From contig NZ_CP036271.1 in the NCBI RefSeq assembly GCF_007745175.1, positions 310,001 to 374,000 of the forward strand: a stretch of 64,000 nucleotides of DNA, written 5' to 3'. The position numbers and the translations under genes are program-made. This document shows, piece by piece, positions 18,687-27,492 of the stretch (within the stretch, counting starts at the first letter, position 1; each line of letters opens with the position of its first letter). The notes beneath the pieces are model-generated. The model was not told where the DNA came from and ran no database searches. It saw only the letters and a list, made by a program, of their open reading frames with translations. This DNA is from Caulifigura coniformis (lineage in GTDB: Bacteria; Planctomycetota; Planctomycetia; Planctomycetales; Planctomycetaceae).

Positions 18687-19988
18687 ATGTCGGACGTGTT
18701 TCGCTTCGTTCACGCCACCAACCTGCGCCTCGACCAGCCATTGACGGGTGCCGGTGCGCTCACGGCCGATGAACGGGCTCTTGTTGAAGACGCCACGCTC
18801 ACCGCATTCGCGCGGATCATCGATGCGTGCATCCAGCATCAGGTCGATTGCCTGCTGCTCACCGGCGATTGCTTTGAGTTCCAGTCGGGGACGCTCCGCG
18901 GCCGCCTGCAGATGCAGCGGGGGCTGGAACGCCTGAGCGACAAAGGGATTTCGGCGTTCATCCTCTGCGGGGCACTCGACCCGCCATCGTCGTGGAAGCG
19001 AGGGATGGCGCTCCCCCCGAATACGACGCTGTTCACGGCGGACGACGACGAGCCGGTCGACCTGATGACCGAAGGGCGAACGATCGCCTCGATCGCGCCG
19101 ATCGCGATGGCGACTTCGGACGATTCAAGCTGGCGCGAGGGACCTTTGAACTGGCGGACGCCGGCGGGGGCGTTCCGGATCGGTCTCGTGGGGGCGGGCA
19201 CGCCGATTCGCTGGGAGGGCAGCACTCCGTTGCCGATGGCCGGCCCCGGGGTTTCGCCGGCAGCCGCCCGGCTGGTGCAACGGGCGATCGAACACGGCGT
19301 CAACTACCTGGGGCTCGGTGAAGGGGCCGAGCGGTCGACGCTGAATCTCCCCAGCGGCATTGCGCACGATCCGGGCAGTCCACAGGGTCTGAACGCGGGC
19401 GAATCGGGCCCGAAAGGGTGCAGTCTGATCGAGGTGAACTCCCGGGGGCAGGCGGAGATCAAGTTCCTGCCGTCGGGGGGCGTCCGCTGGATGTCGCTGT
19501 CGGTCGACGCGCCGGCCGCGGTCGATATCAACCAGCTGGCCGAGCGGATGGCGCTCGTCGCCATGGAATCGGAGCCGCACGCCACGGACGACCTGTGGCT
19601 TGTCCGCTGGACCGTTCGGGGCACCACGGGCCAATGGGCTTCGGCCCTTGCCGATGGACGGAATCAGTCGGACCTGTGGGACCGGCTGGAGCGGGAACTG
19701 GGCGCGATCGGTGGACCGCGTCGGCGGCATACGCTGGACGTCGTCGCCCGCCCGTCGGTGGAACGTCGGATCGATCGCGAACCGGGCCAGCGCGATCTGT
19801 TCGAGGACTTCTGCGAGAACATTGATGAGGACGCCCTGGAAGCCCTCGAGGCGTTCAAGGCGGAAATGAACAGCCCGGAATGGTCGAGCCGGGGCTGGGT
19901 GCGGCACGTGCGTCAGGCCCTGTCGCGAACGTCGGCGGGAGATGTCTCCCGCCGCGCGCGTGACCTGGGGGAAAGCTGGCTGGGGTAA
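18687..19988 (+). CDS. SbcD/YhaO-like protein with degenerate metallophosphoesterase site
   Basis: 433 residues. Overall layout and neighbour (a SbcC/YhaN-like ATPase, 159 bases downstream) point to the SbcD/YhaO nuclease family, which normally holds two metal ions in a calcineurin-like fold. Here the ligands are mostly gone. The first motif, usually D-x-H, reads VHATNLRLD with Asn12 and Arg14. The GD motif keeps Asp61 (LLLTGDCFE). GNH(D/E) has become CGALD (94-98). The histidine motif before the last helix is IGLVGAG. The final GHxH is GLGEGA (209-214). A nuclease seems unlikely, and a structural or regulatory role in the complex is more probable. The start has AAAGGA upstream. The C-terminal 70 residues are acidic and helical, perhaps for ATPase contact. 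Confidence 0.7.
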   Translation: MSDVFRFVHATNLRLDQPLTGAGALTADERALVEDATLTAFARIIDACIQHQVDCLLLTGDCFEFQSGTLRGRLQMQRGLERLSDKGISAFILCGALDPPSSWKRGMALPPNTTLFTADDDEPVDLMTEGRTIASIAPIAMATSDDSSWREGPLNWRTPAGAFRIGLVGAGTPIRWEGSTPLPMAGPGVSPAAARLVQRAIEHGVNYLGLGEGAERSTLNLPSGIAHDPGSPQGLNAGESGPKGCSLIEVNSRGQAEIKFLPSGGVRWMSLSVDAPAAVDINQLAERMALVAMESEPHATDDLWLVRWTVRGTTGQWASALADGRNQSDLWDRLERELGAIGGPRRRHTLDVVARPSVERRIDREPGQRDLFEDFCENIDEDALEALEAFKAEMNSPEWSSRGWVRHVRQALSRTSAGDVSRRARDLGESWLG

Positions 19989-20147
19989 ATCGGGGGTGCA
20001 GCCTTCAGGCTGAATTGCGTGCGGGGGAAGCGCGGCGAAGCAGACTGCTTTCGCCGGCCACCAGGGGATGGCGGACGTCGGGGAGCATGCGGAGCACCGC
20101 GAGGATCAGGCGAGAGCCTGTCCTCCGACGACCCAGGGAGGGGAACA

Positions 20148-23100
20148 ATGAGAATCCAGGAACTGCAGATCGATCGATTCGGCGTCTGGCGCGGGTTGAA
20201 CCTCCCGCTCACGACCTCGAACGTCACCGTTTTCTACGGGCCGAACGAGGCCGGCAAATCCACCCTGCGGCGCTTCATCCGCGGGGTGCTGTACGGTTTC
20301 CAGCCGCAGGATGAACGGACGCCGGGGCCCAACCCGAGCAAAGTCTCCTGCCGCGGCATCCTGCGGCTCGAGCACGAAGGCCGCGAGTTCGAGGTGATGC
20401 GTGAGTCGCAGGCCGGCTCGCGCGGCCGGCTCAGCGTCGAAGGCGACACCGACCCCGCCCGCAGCCAGGCGCTGCTCTCCCGCGTTCTCGGAAGCGCCGG
20501 GGAAGGGCTGTTCGAAAACGTCTTCGCGATCGGCCTCAACGAACTCCAGGAACTCGCCACCCTCGATGGGGCTGACGTCGCCCGCCATATCTACGGCCTG
20601 TCGCTCGGCCTCGACGGCGAGAAGATCCTCACGACGCAGCTCACCATCGAGCACGATCGCAAACGGCTGTTCAGCGACGACCGGCTGACGGGCGTCATCG
20701 TCGATCTCGCGAAGCAGCTCGACGGCGTCGATTCCCAGATCGGCAAGACGGTCGACGTCTCGCAGAAATATGTCGATCTCCTGTCCCAGCGCGAGAAGCT
20801 GGAAGCGGAAGTCGGCAAAACGAAGCGCCGCCAGCACGATGTCCAGCAGAACCTCCGCGGCTGGCAGTTCCTGGAGCGTGTCTGGGGGCCTTGGAACAAG
20901 GAGCGGACGCTCCGCGCCGAATACAACGCGCTGCCGTCGCTGGTCGGCGTCAGCGAACAGGCCCTCGATGAGCTCGACAAGCTCGATCGGGAGATCGACT
21001 CGCAGGACACGCGTCGCCGTAAGCTGATCGAAGAAGCCCGGCGGCTGTATGAGCAGGCCGAGGCGCTGCAGCTCGAGCCGCAGTTCGAGGAACATGTCTG
21101 CACGATCCGCAAGCTCGTCGAACAGCAGGACCACGTTCGCTCGACGGAGCGGACACTTCCGGAGAAACGGGCCCGCCTCGAAGCGCTGCGGAAGGAATGC
21201 GAAGAACGGGTTCCCGGCGGGGCCGTGGGCCTGATGAACAATCCGGCCGACCGGCTGGAACTCGGCTCCTCGATGACGCACCTGCTGCTGGACCGCTCGC
21301 GGCGGTACCGGGGGACCGTCACGAGCCGCGGCAGATTGCTGAAGCGTTACAAGAAGGCGGCGGCCGCCCTGGCCCGCAAGCAGGCGGCGTTCGAAGAAGA
21401 GATGCGGCAATTCGGCGGCCTGACGGTCGCGCAGGCCAAGTCCAACGCCACGCGCCGTCTCGATGAACTCGAGAACCTGATGCGGCTCCGGTCGCGTCAG
21501 GCGGCACTGGCCGACGCCCATGCCGCCGCCAGCGAATACCTCAGCACCGCCACGCGCCGCCGCGAACTGCCGCCGTTCTTCTATCTCTGCCTGTGGTTCT
21601 TCGGCGTCGCCGGAGCGATCCTGTTCCTGGGCGGACTGTACGGCGCGATCTTCGGACTGCTGCGTGACGGTGTCGGTCCGAACGTGTGGCTCATCGGGTT
21701 GTGCTACGCCTTCCTGGGGACCTGCTCGGCCGGCGTGACGTGGACGATGAAGGAATACTTCGAGCCGCAGCAGATGGATTTCGGCGGCTTGAAACAGCGC
21801 CATCGCGACCTGGAATCGGAGCTGAACCAGGTCAACCGCTCGATGGAGAAGATTCTCCAGTCGGAGAGCACCCGGCCGGGTGTGACGCTCGATATCGCCA
21901 ATCGCCCCGATCCGAACGCGGAGATCTCGGAGACGGACGTGATGACGGCGATTCGCCGCCGTCTCGTCGACCTGGATGCGCTCGAGAACCGCGAGGGGGC
22001 GCTCGACGCCACGCGCCGCCGCCTGAGCCTGTGGCGGCAGGCCATCCAGCACAAGCAGAAGGAAGTCAGCACGGCGCGCCGCGACTGGTGCGACCTGTTG
22101 CGCAAGCTGGGCCTGAACGAGACGATCAAGATCAGCGAAGCGTTCCAGTCGTGGGAGAAAATCGCGGAATCGCGGTCGGTGTTCAGCGACTGGCAGCAGG
22201 CACAGAAGGAACACGAGCGCGATCGCCAGACGGTCGACTCGTTCCGCAAGACGGTCGAAGACCTTTCGAAGGACCTGAATCCGGGCAAGCCGGTCGGGGA
22301 CATGTACCTGCTCGTGGCGGAGTGGGATCGCCGCCTGCGGAACCTCGAGGAACGCCGCCGCGAACGTGCGGCCCTGAAGGTGGCGTCGAAGCAGAAGCGC
22401 CGCGATGCCGAGCAGTTCGACGGGCCGCTGACCGATCTGCGCGGTCGCCGCGAAGCACTCCTCGTCCGCTGCCACTGCACGAACCGCGACGAGCTGGTCG
22501 CGAAGATCAAGCTGCTCAAGCGGGCGGCCGAACTGGCGACGCTCCTGTCGATGGCGAAAGGGGAACTGGAAACAGTCTCCCGCGCCGAGCCTGAACTGGC
22601 GCTCGTCGAAGACGACCTGCTGGCCTACGACCAGGCACGCAACAAGCGCTCCATCGAAGCGGCCACCGATGAAATCACGCAGCTGGATCGTTCGCTGCAG
22701 CAGACGTATGAAGTTCTCGGCCGGGTGAAGGCCGAACTTCGCGATCTGGAGAACGACCGCCGGGCGTCGTCGCTGCGTTATGACCGGGCGCAGATTCAGG
22801 CCGACCTGCATTCGGCCATCGCCCAGCTGGTCACCGGAGACGCGGCGGCGCGGGCGCTCGAACGCCAGCGCAAGACGCTCGAGAACGAAGGCCAGACCGG
22901 CACGCTCAAGCTCGCCTCGGGCTACCTCAGCCAGCTCACCTGCGGAAAGTACCGCCGCATCTGGGCCCCCATCGGCGAGAAGCACCTCGTCGTGGACGAT
23001 GAGCAGGGCCAGTCGCTCCGCGTCGAACACCTCAGCAGCGGAACCCGCGAGCAGGTCTTCCTCGCCGCACGCCTCGCGATGTCCCGCGAATTCGCCGATC

Positions 23101-23321
23101 GCGGAGCCGGCCTGCCGCTCGTCCTTGATGACGTCACCGTGAACTTCGACCAGGTCCGCACCGAGGCCGCCGTGAAGACTCTGCTCGACATCGCCGACCG
23201 CGGCCAGCAGGTCCTCCTCTTTACCTGCCACCAGCACGTCGCGAACCTGTTCCAGCAGCAGGGAATCGAACCGGTCTGGCTGCCGGCCAACTCGGCCTCG
23301 GAGTTTCGCTACGCCAGCTGA
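20148..23321 (+). CDS. SbcC/YhaN-like AAA ATPase with internal membrane helices
   Basis: 1057 residues. An SMC-like ATPase: Walker A GPNEAGKST at 31-39, long coiled coils from about 180 to 900, ABC signature LSSGTREQ near 962 and Walker B LPLVLDDVTVNFD near 989, then a His switch in LLFTCHQH. Between about 474 and 535 lie two hydrophobic segments (PPFFYLCLWFFGVAGAILFL and VWLIGLCYAFLGTCSAGVTW) with no zinc-hook CxxC; the hinge of the rod thus seems to sit in the membrane. The start follows GGGAGGGG. YhaN-type proteins are proposed to act in DNA repair or recombination with YhaO. Here the partner is a degenerate nuclease, so the pair may do something else. Confidence 0.8.
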   Translation: MRIQELQIDRFGVWRGLNLPLTTSNVTVFYGPNEAGKSTLRRFIRGVLYGFQPQDERTPGPNPSKVSCRGILRLEHEGREFEVMRESQAGSRGRLSVEGDTDPARSQALLSRVLGSAGEGLFENVFAIGLNELQELATLDGADVARHIYGLSLGLDGEKILTTQLTIEHDRKRLFSDDRLTGVIVDLAKQLDGVDSQIGKTVDVSQKYVDLLSQREKLEAEVGKTKRRQHDVQQNLRGWQFLERVWGPWNKERTLRAEYNALPSLVGVSEQALDELDKLDREIDSQDTRRRKLIEEARRLYEQAEALQLEPQFEEHVCTIRKLVEQQDHVRSTERTLPEKRARLEALRKECEERVPGGAVGLMNNPADRLELGSSMTHLLLDRSRRYRGTVTSRGRLLKRYKKAAAALARKQAAFEEEMRQFGGLTVAQAKSNATRRLDELENLMRLRSRQAALADAHAAASEYLSTATRRRELPPFFYLCLWFFGVAGAILFLGGLYGAIFGLLRDGVGPNVWLIGLCYAFLGTCSAGVTWTMKEYFEPQQMDFGGLKQRHRDLESELNQVNRSMEKILQSESTRPGVTLDIANRPDPNAEISETDVMTAIRRRLVDLDALENREGALDATRRRLSLWRQAIQHKQKEVSTARRDWCDLLRKLGLNETIKISEAFQSWEKIAESRSVFSDWQQAQKEHERDRQTVDSFRKTVEDLSKDLNPGKPVGDMYLLVAEWDRRLRNLEERRRERAALKVASKQKRRDAEQFDGPLTDLRGRREALLVRCHCTNRDELVAKIKLLKRAAELATLLSMAKGELETVSRAEPELALVEDDLLAYDQARNKRSIEAATDEITQLDRSLQQTYEVLGRVKAELRDLENDRRASSLRYDRAQIQADLHSAIAQLVTGDAAARALERQRKTLENEGQTGTLKLASGYLSQLTCGKYRRIWAPIGEKHLVVDDEQGQSLRVEHLSSGTREQVFLAARLAMSREFADRGAGLPLVLDDVTVNFDQVRTEAAVKTLLDIADRGQQVLLFTCHQHVANLFQQQGIEPVWLPANSASEFRYAS

Positions 23322-23739
23322 GACGGCGCCTCGGTAAAATGGCTTTGTTGATGGTGGCGCCTGAACCTGAGCCCCGACAGGGGCGGCACGTCTTAGCCAC
23401 GGGCGTCAGCCCGTGGGACACCCCATGAGATGAGAAAGCCCCGCAAGGGGCGACACAGCCCGCCCATCCACCGGCCCCGCTCCGACGAAAGCCCTGTCTC
23501 CTTTTCTCTTTTCCTCCTGTTCAATTTTCCCCCCAGGAAAGAAGGAACGTCGCACGAGCCGGCCAAACCTGTGTCGCCAATGCGCGACGAACTCCATATC
23601 GCGTGACAGAGTCTCGCCCTCCCAGCTTGAAGACACGTCCCGGGAGTGCATGCCGTCAATCCGTAGCGTTCAGAGTCCATGAAGCCGACCTTGCGGGCCG
23701 CTCAGATGCCGTGCCGCGACGCATGGATGCGATGTAACC
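23322..23739. other. Gene-free stretch with repeats
   Basis: About 420 bases between convergent genes. The left third holds three palindromes (see 23371-23451). The rest has open frames on the minus strand that end before any recognisable domain and have no ribosome binding site. Nothing else was identified. Confidence 0.5.
23371..23451. repeat. Cluster of three short palindromes
   Basis: Three hairpins in 80 bases: GCCCC-GACA-GGGGC (23371-23384), CCACGGGC-GTCA-GCCCGTGG (23397-23416) and GCCCC-GCAA-GGGGC (23438-23451). None is followed by a T tract, so they look like dispersed intergenic repeats rather than a simple terminator, although they follow the ATPase stop by only 50 bases. Confidence 0.6.
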
Positions 23740-25302
23740 TCAACCCACCGCCAGCTCCTCCCGCTGCTGCTGCCCGACCAGAAACAGCAGCCAGCCGAAA
23801 CTGATCGCGGCGATCGCCAGCGCTCCGAACTCGTGGTCGAACTTGAGCAGCACGTCGTACAGGCCGTGCAGCACCATCGCGATGCTCAGGTACTTCACGA
23901 TGAACATCAGGATGTCGTCCCATTCGATGTCGTGAAGATGCGACTGGTCGCGGTACATCAGCAGGCCGACGCTGCCGGCCCAGATTGTGTGCAGGGCGAC
24001 GCACGACAGAAACCGGATGGCGTAGGTCATCGGCGCCGCGAGGCCGTTGTACATCTCGGCCGAGTAGGTGATGCCTTCCGAGACGCCGAATCCGACGCCG
24101 CTGGCAAAGCCGACGACGGTCGCCCCGCGCCACGTCGCGTTCGGGACGCCCCACAGATACAGCAGAATCGGGACCGCCTTGCACAGCTCTTCGCAGAACC
24201 CGACGCCGAAGGTGTACCCCATGAAGCTCAGCCCGAAACCGATCGACGGGTCGATCGCGCAGCGATACGAGAACCCGATGAACTTCACGATGTAGAACAG
24301 CAGGACGATGATGCTGCGTCCGCGGAGGTAGAAGCTCTGTGTCCAGTCTGCGATGAACTGGAAGCCGAGCAGCAGCGCGATGCCGATCGTGCCTGTCAGC
24401 AGTCCCATGCCGACAAGGTAGCCGGGACTGACTTCTTCATCCGGCCAGGCGGCCAGAATGAGACCGAGAAAGCCGATGGCGCTGATCGCAGCCAGACCGT
24501 AGTGCCATGAAGTGTCCCGCGCGAGGAATGCGCCTGGCAGCTTCCTGTCCGGAAACGCGGCGAGGAGCGTCCCGATCGGATCTTCGGCAGTCTCCGGAAG
24601 CGCCTCCAGGCGTTCCGCGAGCGCCGGATCGTTGTCGGCCGCAGCGCGAATCTGCTCCAGGATGGACTGGCCCGGAGCAACGACGCTGATGGCCAGCGGC
24701 AACAGGCACGCGGCCAGCGCCCACAGCAGCCACGGACGCCCGGATGGTGTTCCGCCAGCGCGCGACTTCGACCGCCGGGAAGGTTTTTCGTCGATGTCCG
24801 AGTCGCTCGCCGGCTTCTTCTTTTTCTTCTTGCTGACCTTTGGCGGGAGATTATCCGAGAACTCTTCCTTCTCGACAGGACTGCTCACCAGGTCGTAGGT
24901 TTCCGAGACGCCGTCCCAGTTGGGAGACGGCGATGGAATCTCGTCGCCCGATTCACGCTTTCGCCGTGGCGCTTCGACTTCGCCGTCGGTCAGCCAGTCG
25001 CCGATGTCTTCATCGTCGACGGCGGGCTTTGGCGGCGGGCCGGGTGGCGGCGCACCGTCGGCTGCGGGGAGCGGCCGTTTGACCCTGGGTTTCGGTGGAA
25101 CGACGGCTTTGGGACGGGAGGGAGCCGGCGCGGCGTCTCCGGCGAACGGGTCCATCGGCGAGGGCGATTCGTCGACGGCGGGAGCGGGCTGTGGAATGGC
25201 GACGGGTTCGCGGCAGGCGGGACAGCGGACGGTTCGGCCCGCGTGGCGATCTTCCGCCTTCAGCGTCTGTTGACACGACGGACATTTGACCCGAATCGTC
25301 AT
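23740..25302 (-). CDS. PrsW-family membrane protease with N-terminal zinc ribbon
   Basis: 520 residues. Residues 1-35 form a zinc ribbon (CPSCQQT...CPACREP). A Pro/Lys/Asp-rich linker of about 150 residues follows, then a C-terminal membrane domain with around eight helices. The PrsW motifs are intact: E371-E372-xx-K375 in FCEELCKAVP, His438 in LHTIWAG, and His479 in VLHGLYD. PrsW cleaves an anti-sigma factor (RsiW) inside or near the membrane to release a sigma factor; a similar role for one of this organism's ECF anti-sigma proteins is possible but not shown. The start is the ATG at 25302. Confidence 0.8.
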   Translation of the reverse strand: MTIRVKCPSCQQTLKAEDRHAGRTVRCPACREPVAIPQPAPAVDESPSPMDPFAGDAAPAPSRPKAVVPPKPRVKRPLPAADGAPPPGPPPKPAVDDEDIGDWLTDGEVEAPRRKRESGDEIPSPSPNWDGVSETYDLVSSPVEKEEFSDNLPPKVSKKKKKKPASDSDIDEKPSRRSKSRAGGTPSGRPWLLWALAACLLPLAISVVAPGQSILEQIRAAADNDPALAERLEALPETAEDPIGTLLAAFPDRKLPGAFLARDTSWHYGLAAISAIGFLGLILAAWPDEEVSPGYLVGMGLLTGTIGIALLLGFQFIADWTQSFYLRGRSIIVLLFYIVKFIGFSYRCAIDPSIGFGLSFMGYTFGVGFCEELCKAVPILLYLWGVPNATWRGATVVGFASGVGFGVSEGITYSAEMYNGLAAPMTYAIRFLSCVALHTIWAGSVGLLMYRDQSHLHDIEWDDILMFIVKYLSIAMVLHGLYDVLLKFDHEFGALAIAAISFGWLLFLVGQQQREELAVG

Positions 25303-25389
25303 CCCGCATGCCCCCTTAAGAACGCCTTGCCCGGGCGTGAACGCATCGCTGCCCCGATTCTGATGAAGGTCGACAGAGTCAGGAAGCGA

Positions 25390-25677
25390 TCAGCGGCTGA
25401 CAACCGCCAGCATCAGCAGAATCGCCATGGCTTCCTGGAACTCGACCGGGCGAATGCGAAACATCGGGCTGACCAGCCGGAACCAGAATTCCCGGAGAAA
25501 CCAGGTCGAGATCACAAGCACCACGAGGTACCGCACCAGATCGAGCAGCGTCGTCAGGATCAATCCTTCGAAGGGTACGGTTCTGATGCTCCCTGAGAAC
25601 GCGAATTTGAAGAACCCGAGAGCCGACAGATAGGCAATCATCAGAACGTTGAAACCCAGCGTGATCCGGTCAGACAT
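25390..25677 (-). CDS. Small membrane protein, unknown function
   Basis: 95 residues with two to three hydrophobic segments (LGFNVLMIAYLSALGFFKF, LVRYLVVLVISTWFL, FQEAMAILLMLAVV). No family recognised. It lies 27 bases downstream of the CDF transporter on the same strand and 87 bases ahead of the PrsW gene, so the three may be one transcript. Confidence 0.55.
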   Translation of the reverse strand: MSDRITLGFNVLMIAYLSALGFFKFAFSGSIRTVPFEGLILTTLLDLVRYLVVLVISTWFLREFWFRLVSPMFRIRPVEFQEAMAILLMLAVVSR

Positions 25678-25704
25678 TGTCCTCGGCCCTCGACATGAAC
25701 AGCG

Positions 25705-26682
25705 TCAAGTAGGGTCGTGCCCCTGGGGTTCAAAGGGCTCCAGATGCACGAGCACGTCGCGGATGGAGGCGAAGCAGCCTGTCAGCCGGTCTTTCACAAC
25801 ATGGCCGATCCGGTGTCCTTCGGCCACGGTCAGGTTGGAATCGACTTCGATGTGGATGTCGACGAAGTACTCGAGTCCCGACTTGCGGACCCACAGTTTC
25901 TCGACACCGCGCACTCCGGGGATTGTCGAGGCCATCGTCCGCACCTGGTCTACGAGCGTGCCATCCGCCTGGAGATCCATCAACTCGCTGGCGCTGTCGC
26001 GGTAGAGTCGACTCGCGGAGACGAGGATCGCCGCCACGACGACCATCGCGGCCAGTTCATCGGCCCACATCCAGCGGCCGTTGCCCCAGCGGACGGTCGC
26101 CAGCCCGATGAGCACGGCGAGGGCGCAGAAGGCGTCGGAGCGGTGGTCCCAGGCGTTGGCGATCATCGCCCGAGACCCGGTGCGCTGGCCCACGCGCAGC
26201 TTGTAGCGATACAGCCATTCCTTGATGACGACGTTGACGCCCGCGATCCACAGGGTCCACGCTTCCGGAAGGGAATGCTCGAGCGTGAGCCGCTGGACGG
26301 CCTCCCATCCGATCCCGAGCGCAGAAACCATGATCAGCACGGCCACCGTGGAGCCGGCGATCGCTTCGGCCCGCGTATGGCCATAGGGATGTTCGTCGTC
26401 TGCGGGCTGCTGGGCAATCCGGACGGCGATGAGGACGACGACCGTCGCGACGACGTCTCCGAGCGAGTTGATGGAATCGGAGATCAGCGCGAACGAATCG
26501 CCCAAGATTCCGCCGACCAGCTTCGCGAGGCCGAGGCCCAGGTTGATCAACAGGCCCAGCCAGGCCGCCTGCCAGACCTGTTGATAGAGACCGTCGGCCG
26601 ACGCGGGAAGGGGGCGGGAAGGTCTGGACAGATCGCCAGAGGAATCGAGCGGAAGCGAGGGATGGGAAGGGTCGACGGTCAT
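25705..26682 (-). CDS. Cation diffusion facilitator metal exporter
   Basis: 325 residues with six membrane helices and a cytoplasmic C-terminal domain. CDF proteins export divalent metals (Zn, Fe, Mn, Co) in exchange for protons. Visible marks are the second-helix site LISDSINSLGDVVAT, HPYGHTRAEAIAG after it, the fifth-helix site NAWDHRSDAFCALAVLIG with its H-x3-D pattern, and the C-terminal VRKSGLEYFVDIHIEVDSNLTVAEGH dimer domain. The first site has Asn where many family members have His or Asp, so metal choice is uncertain. Its start codon lies inside a heptamer repeat tract (26678-26774). Confidence 0.88.
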   Translation of the reverse strand: MTVDPSHPSLPLDSSGDLSRPSRPLPASADGLYQQVWQAAWLGLLINLGLGLAKLVGGILGDSFALISDSINSLGDVVATVVVLIAVRIAQQPADDEHPYGHTRAEAIAGSTVAVLIMVSALGIGWEAVQRLTLEHSLPEAWTLWIAGVNVVIKEWLYRYKLRVGQRTGSRAMIANAWDHRSDAFCALAVLIGLATVRWGNGRWMWADELAAMVVVAAILVSASRLYRDSASELMDLQADGTLVDQVRTMASTIPGVRGVEKLWVRKSGLEYFVDIHIEVDSNLTVAEGHRIGHVVKDRLTGCFASIRDVLVHLEPFEPQGHDPT

Positions 26683-26774
26683 CGGTCACAGGGAAATGGT
26701 CATCAGTCCTCGCCGTGCGTTGAGGGCGAGGGGCTTGATCGTAAACGACTCATGACCAATGACTAACGACTAAT
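26678..26774. repeat. Heptamer tandem repeats and inverted repeat between CDF and ECF genes
   Basis: Four head-to-tail 7-base units of consensus GACYMAY fill 26747-26774. On the other strand, units of the type GACYGAT occur at 26678-26708, overlapping the CDF start codon. GGGCTTGAT (26731-26739) and its exact complement (26773-26781) enclose the plus-strand units. The layout resembles short tandemly repeated repetitive (STRR) sequences. Confidence 0.5.
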
Positions 26775-26896
26775 CAAGCCCGACGGCGGCTGTTGGCGCG
26801 GACTCCGCGTTGCCCGCTGGCGGAGGGGGGGCGTAAACTGAATCACAACTTCCGGGAACTCTGCCCCGGCGGGCGGCGTCCCACTGTTGGACACAC

Positions 26897-27469
26897 GTGC
26901 ACTCCGATCAAACCCTCATCGACCGAACCCTGGCCGGCGAGTCCGAAGCCTTCGGTGAACTGGTGCGTCGCCACCAGGACCGACTCTTCGGCTCGCTGTC
27001 GCACCTTTTGGGTTCGGTGCACGATGCGGCGGACGTGGCGCAGGATGCTTTTGTGCTCGCCTACCGCAACCTCAACCGGTTTCGGGGTCAGTCGGCCTTT
27101 TACTCGTGGCTGTTTCGGATTGCCTACAACGCCGCGGTGAACCACCAGCGTCGCCATCGCCGGAAATCGCAGTCACTCGACGGACGCCGCGAGGACCTGG
27201 GGGATGAGCCGGTGGATGGACGGAGTTCCTCGGACCCTGCCTCGGGAATCCACACCGACGAACGGACCCGAATTGTTCGCGAAGCCCTGGAAGAGCTTGG
27301 CGACGACTACCGCAATGCCCTCATCCTGAAAGAGATCGAAGGTCTGCCGTACGAAGAGATCGCCAGCGTGATGAACTGCCCGGTCGGGACGGTCCGCAGC
27401 CGCATCCACCGCGCCCGACACGAACTCCGCGACAAACTGACCCGCGTCCTCAAACCCTCCGACCTTTAG
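26897..27469 (+). CDS. ECF-type RNA polymerase sigma factor
   Basis: 190 residues, standard ECF length. Region 2: ESEAFGELVRRHQDRLFGSLSHLLGS, DVAQDAFVLAYRNLNRFRGQSAF, YSWLFRIAYNAAVNHQRR. Region 4: LEELGDDYRNALILKEIEGLPYEEIASVMNCPVGTVRSRIHRARHELRD, a normal helix-turn-helix. The only workable start is GTG at 26897, without a clear ribosome binding site. Its stop is 23 bases before the next gene, an anti-sigma protein, so both are surely one operon. Confidence 0.88.
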   Translation: MHSDQTLIDRTLAGESEAFGELVRRHQDRLFGSLSHLLGSVHDAADVAQDAFVLAYRNLNRFRGQSAFYSWLFRIAYNAAVNHQRRHRRKSQSLDGRREDLGDEPVDGRSSSDPASGIHTDERTRIVREALEELGDDYRNALILKEIEGLPYEEIASVMNCPVGTVRSRIHRARHELRDKLTRVLKPSDL

Positions 27470-27492
27470 TCTGATTCCCGATCGTTCCGTCC

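Noticed and set aside
20106-23237. 1043-codon open frame on the minus strand
   Set aside because: Antisense to the large ATPase, whose Walker motifs are clear; no domain in the shadow.
23393-23680. Open frames on the minus strand between the ATPase and PrsW genes
   Set aside because: Composed partly of the palindrome cluster, no ribosome binding site, no family.
26747-26774. Possible CRISPR array
   Set aside because: The repeat unit is only seven bases with no spacers.
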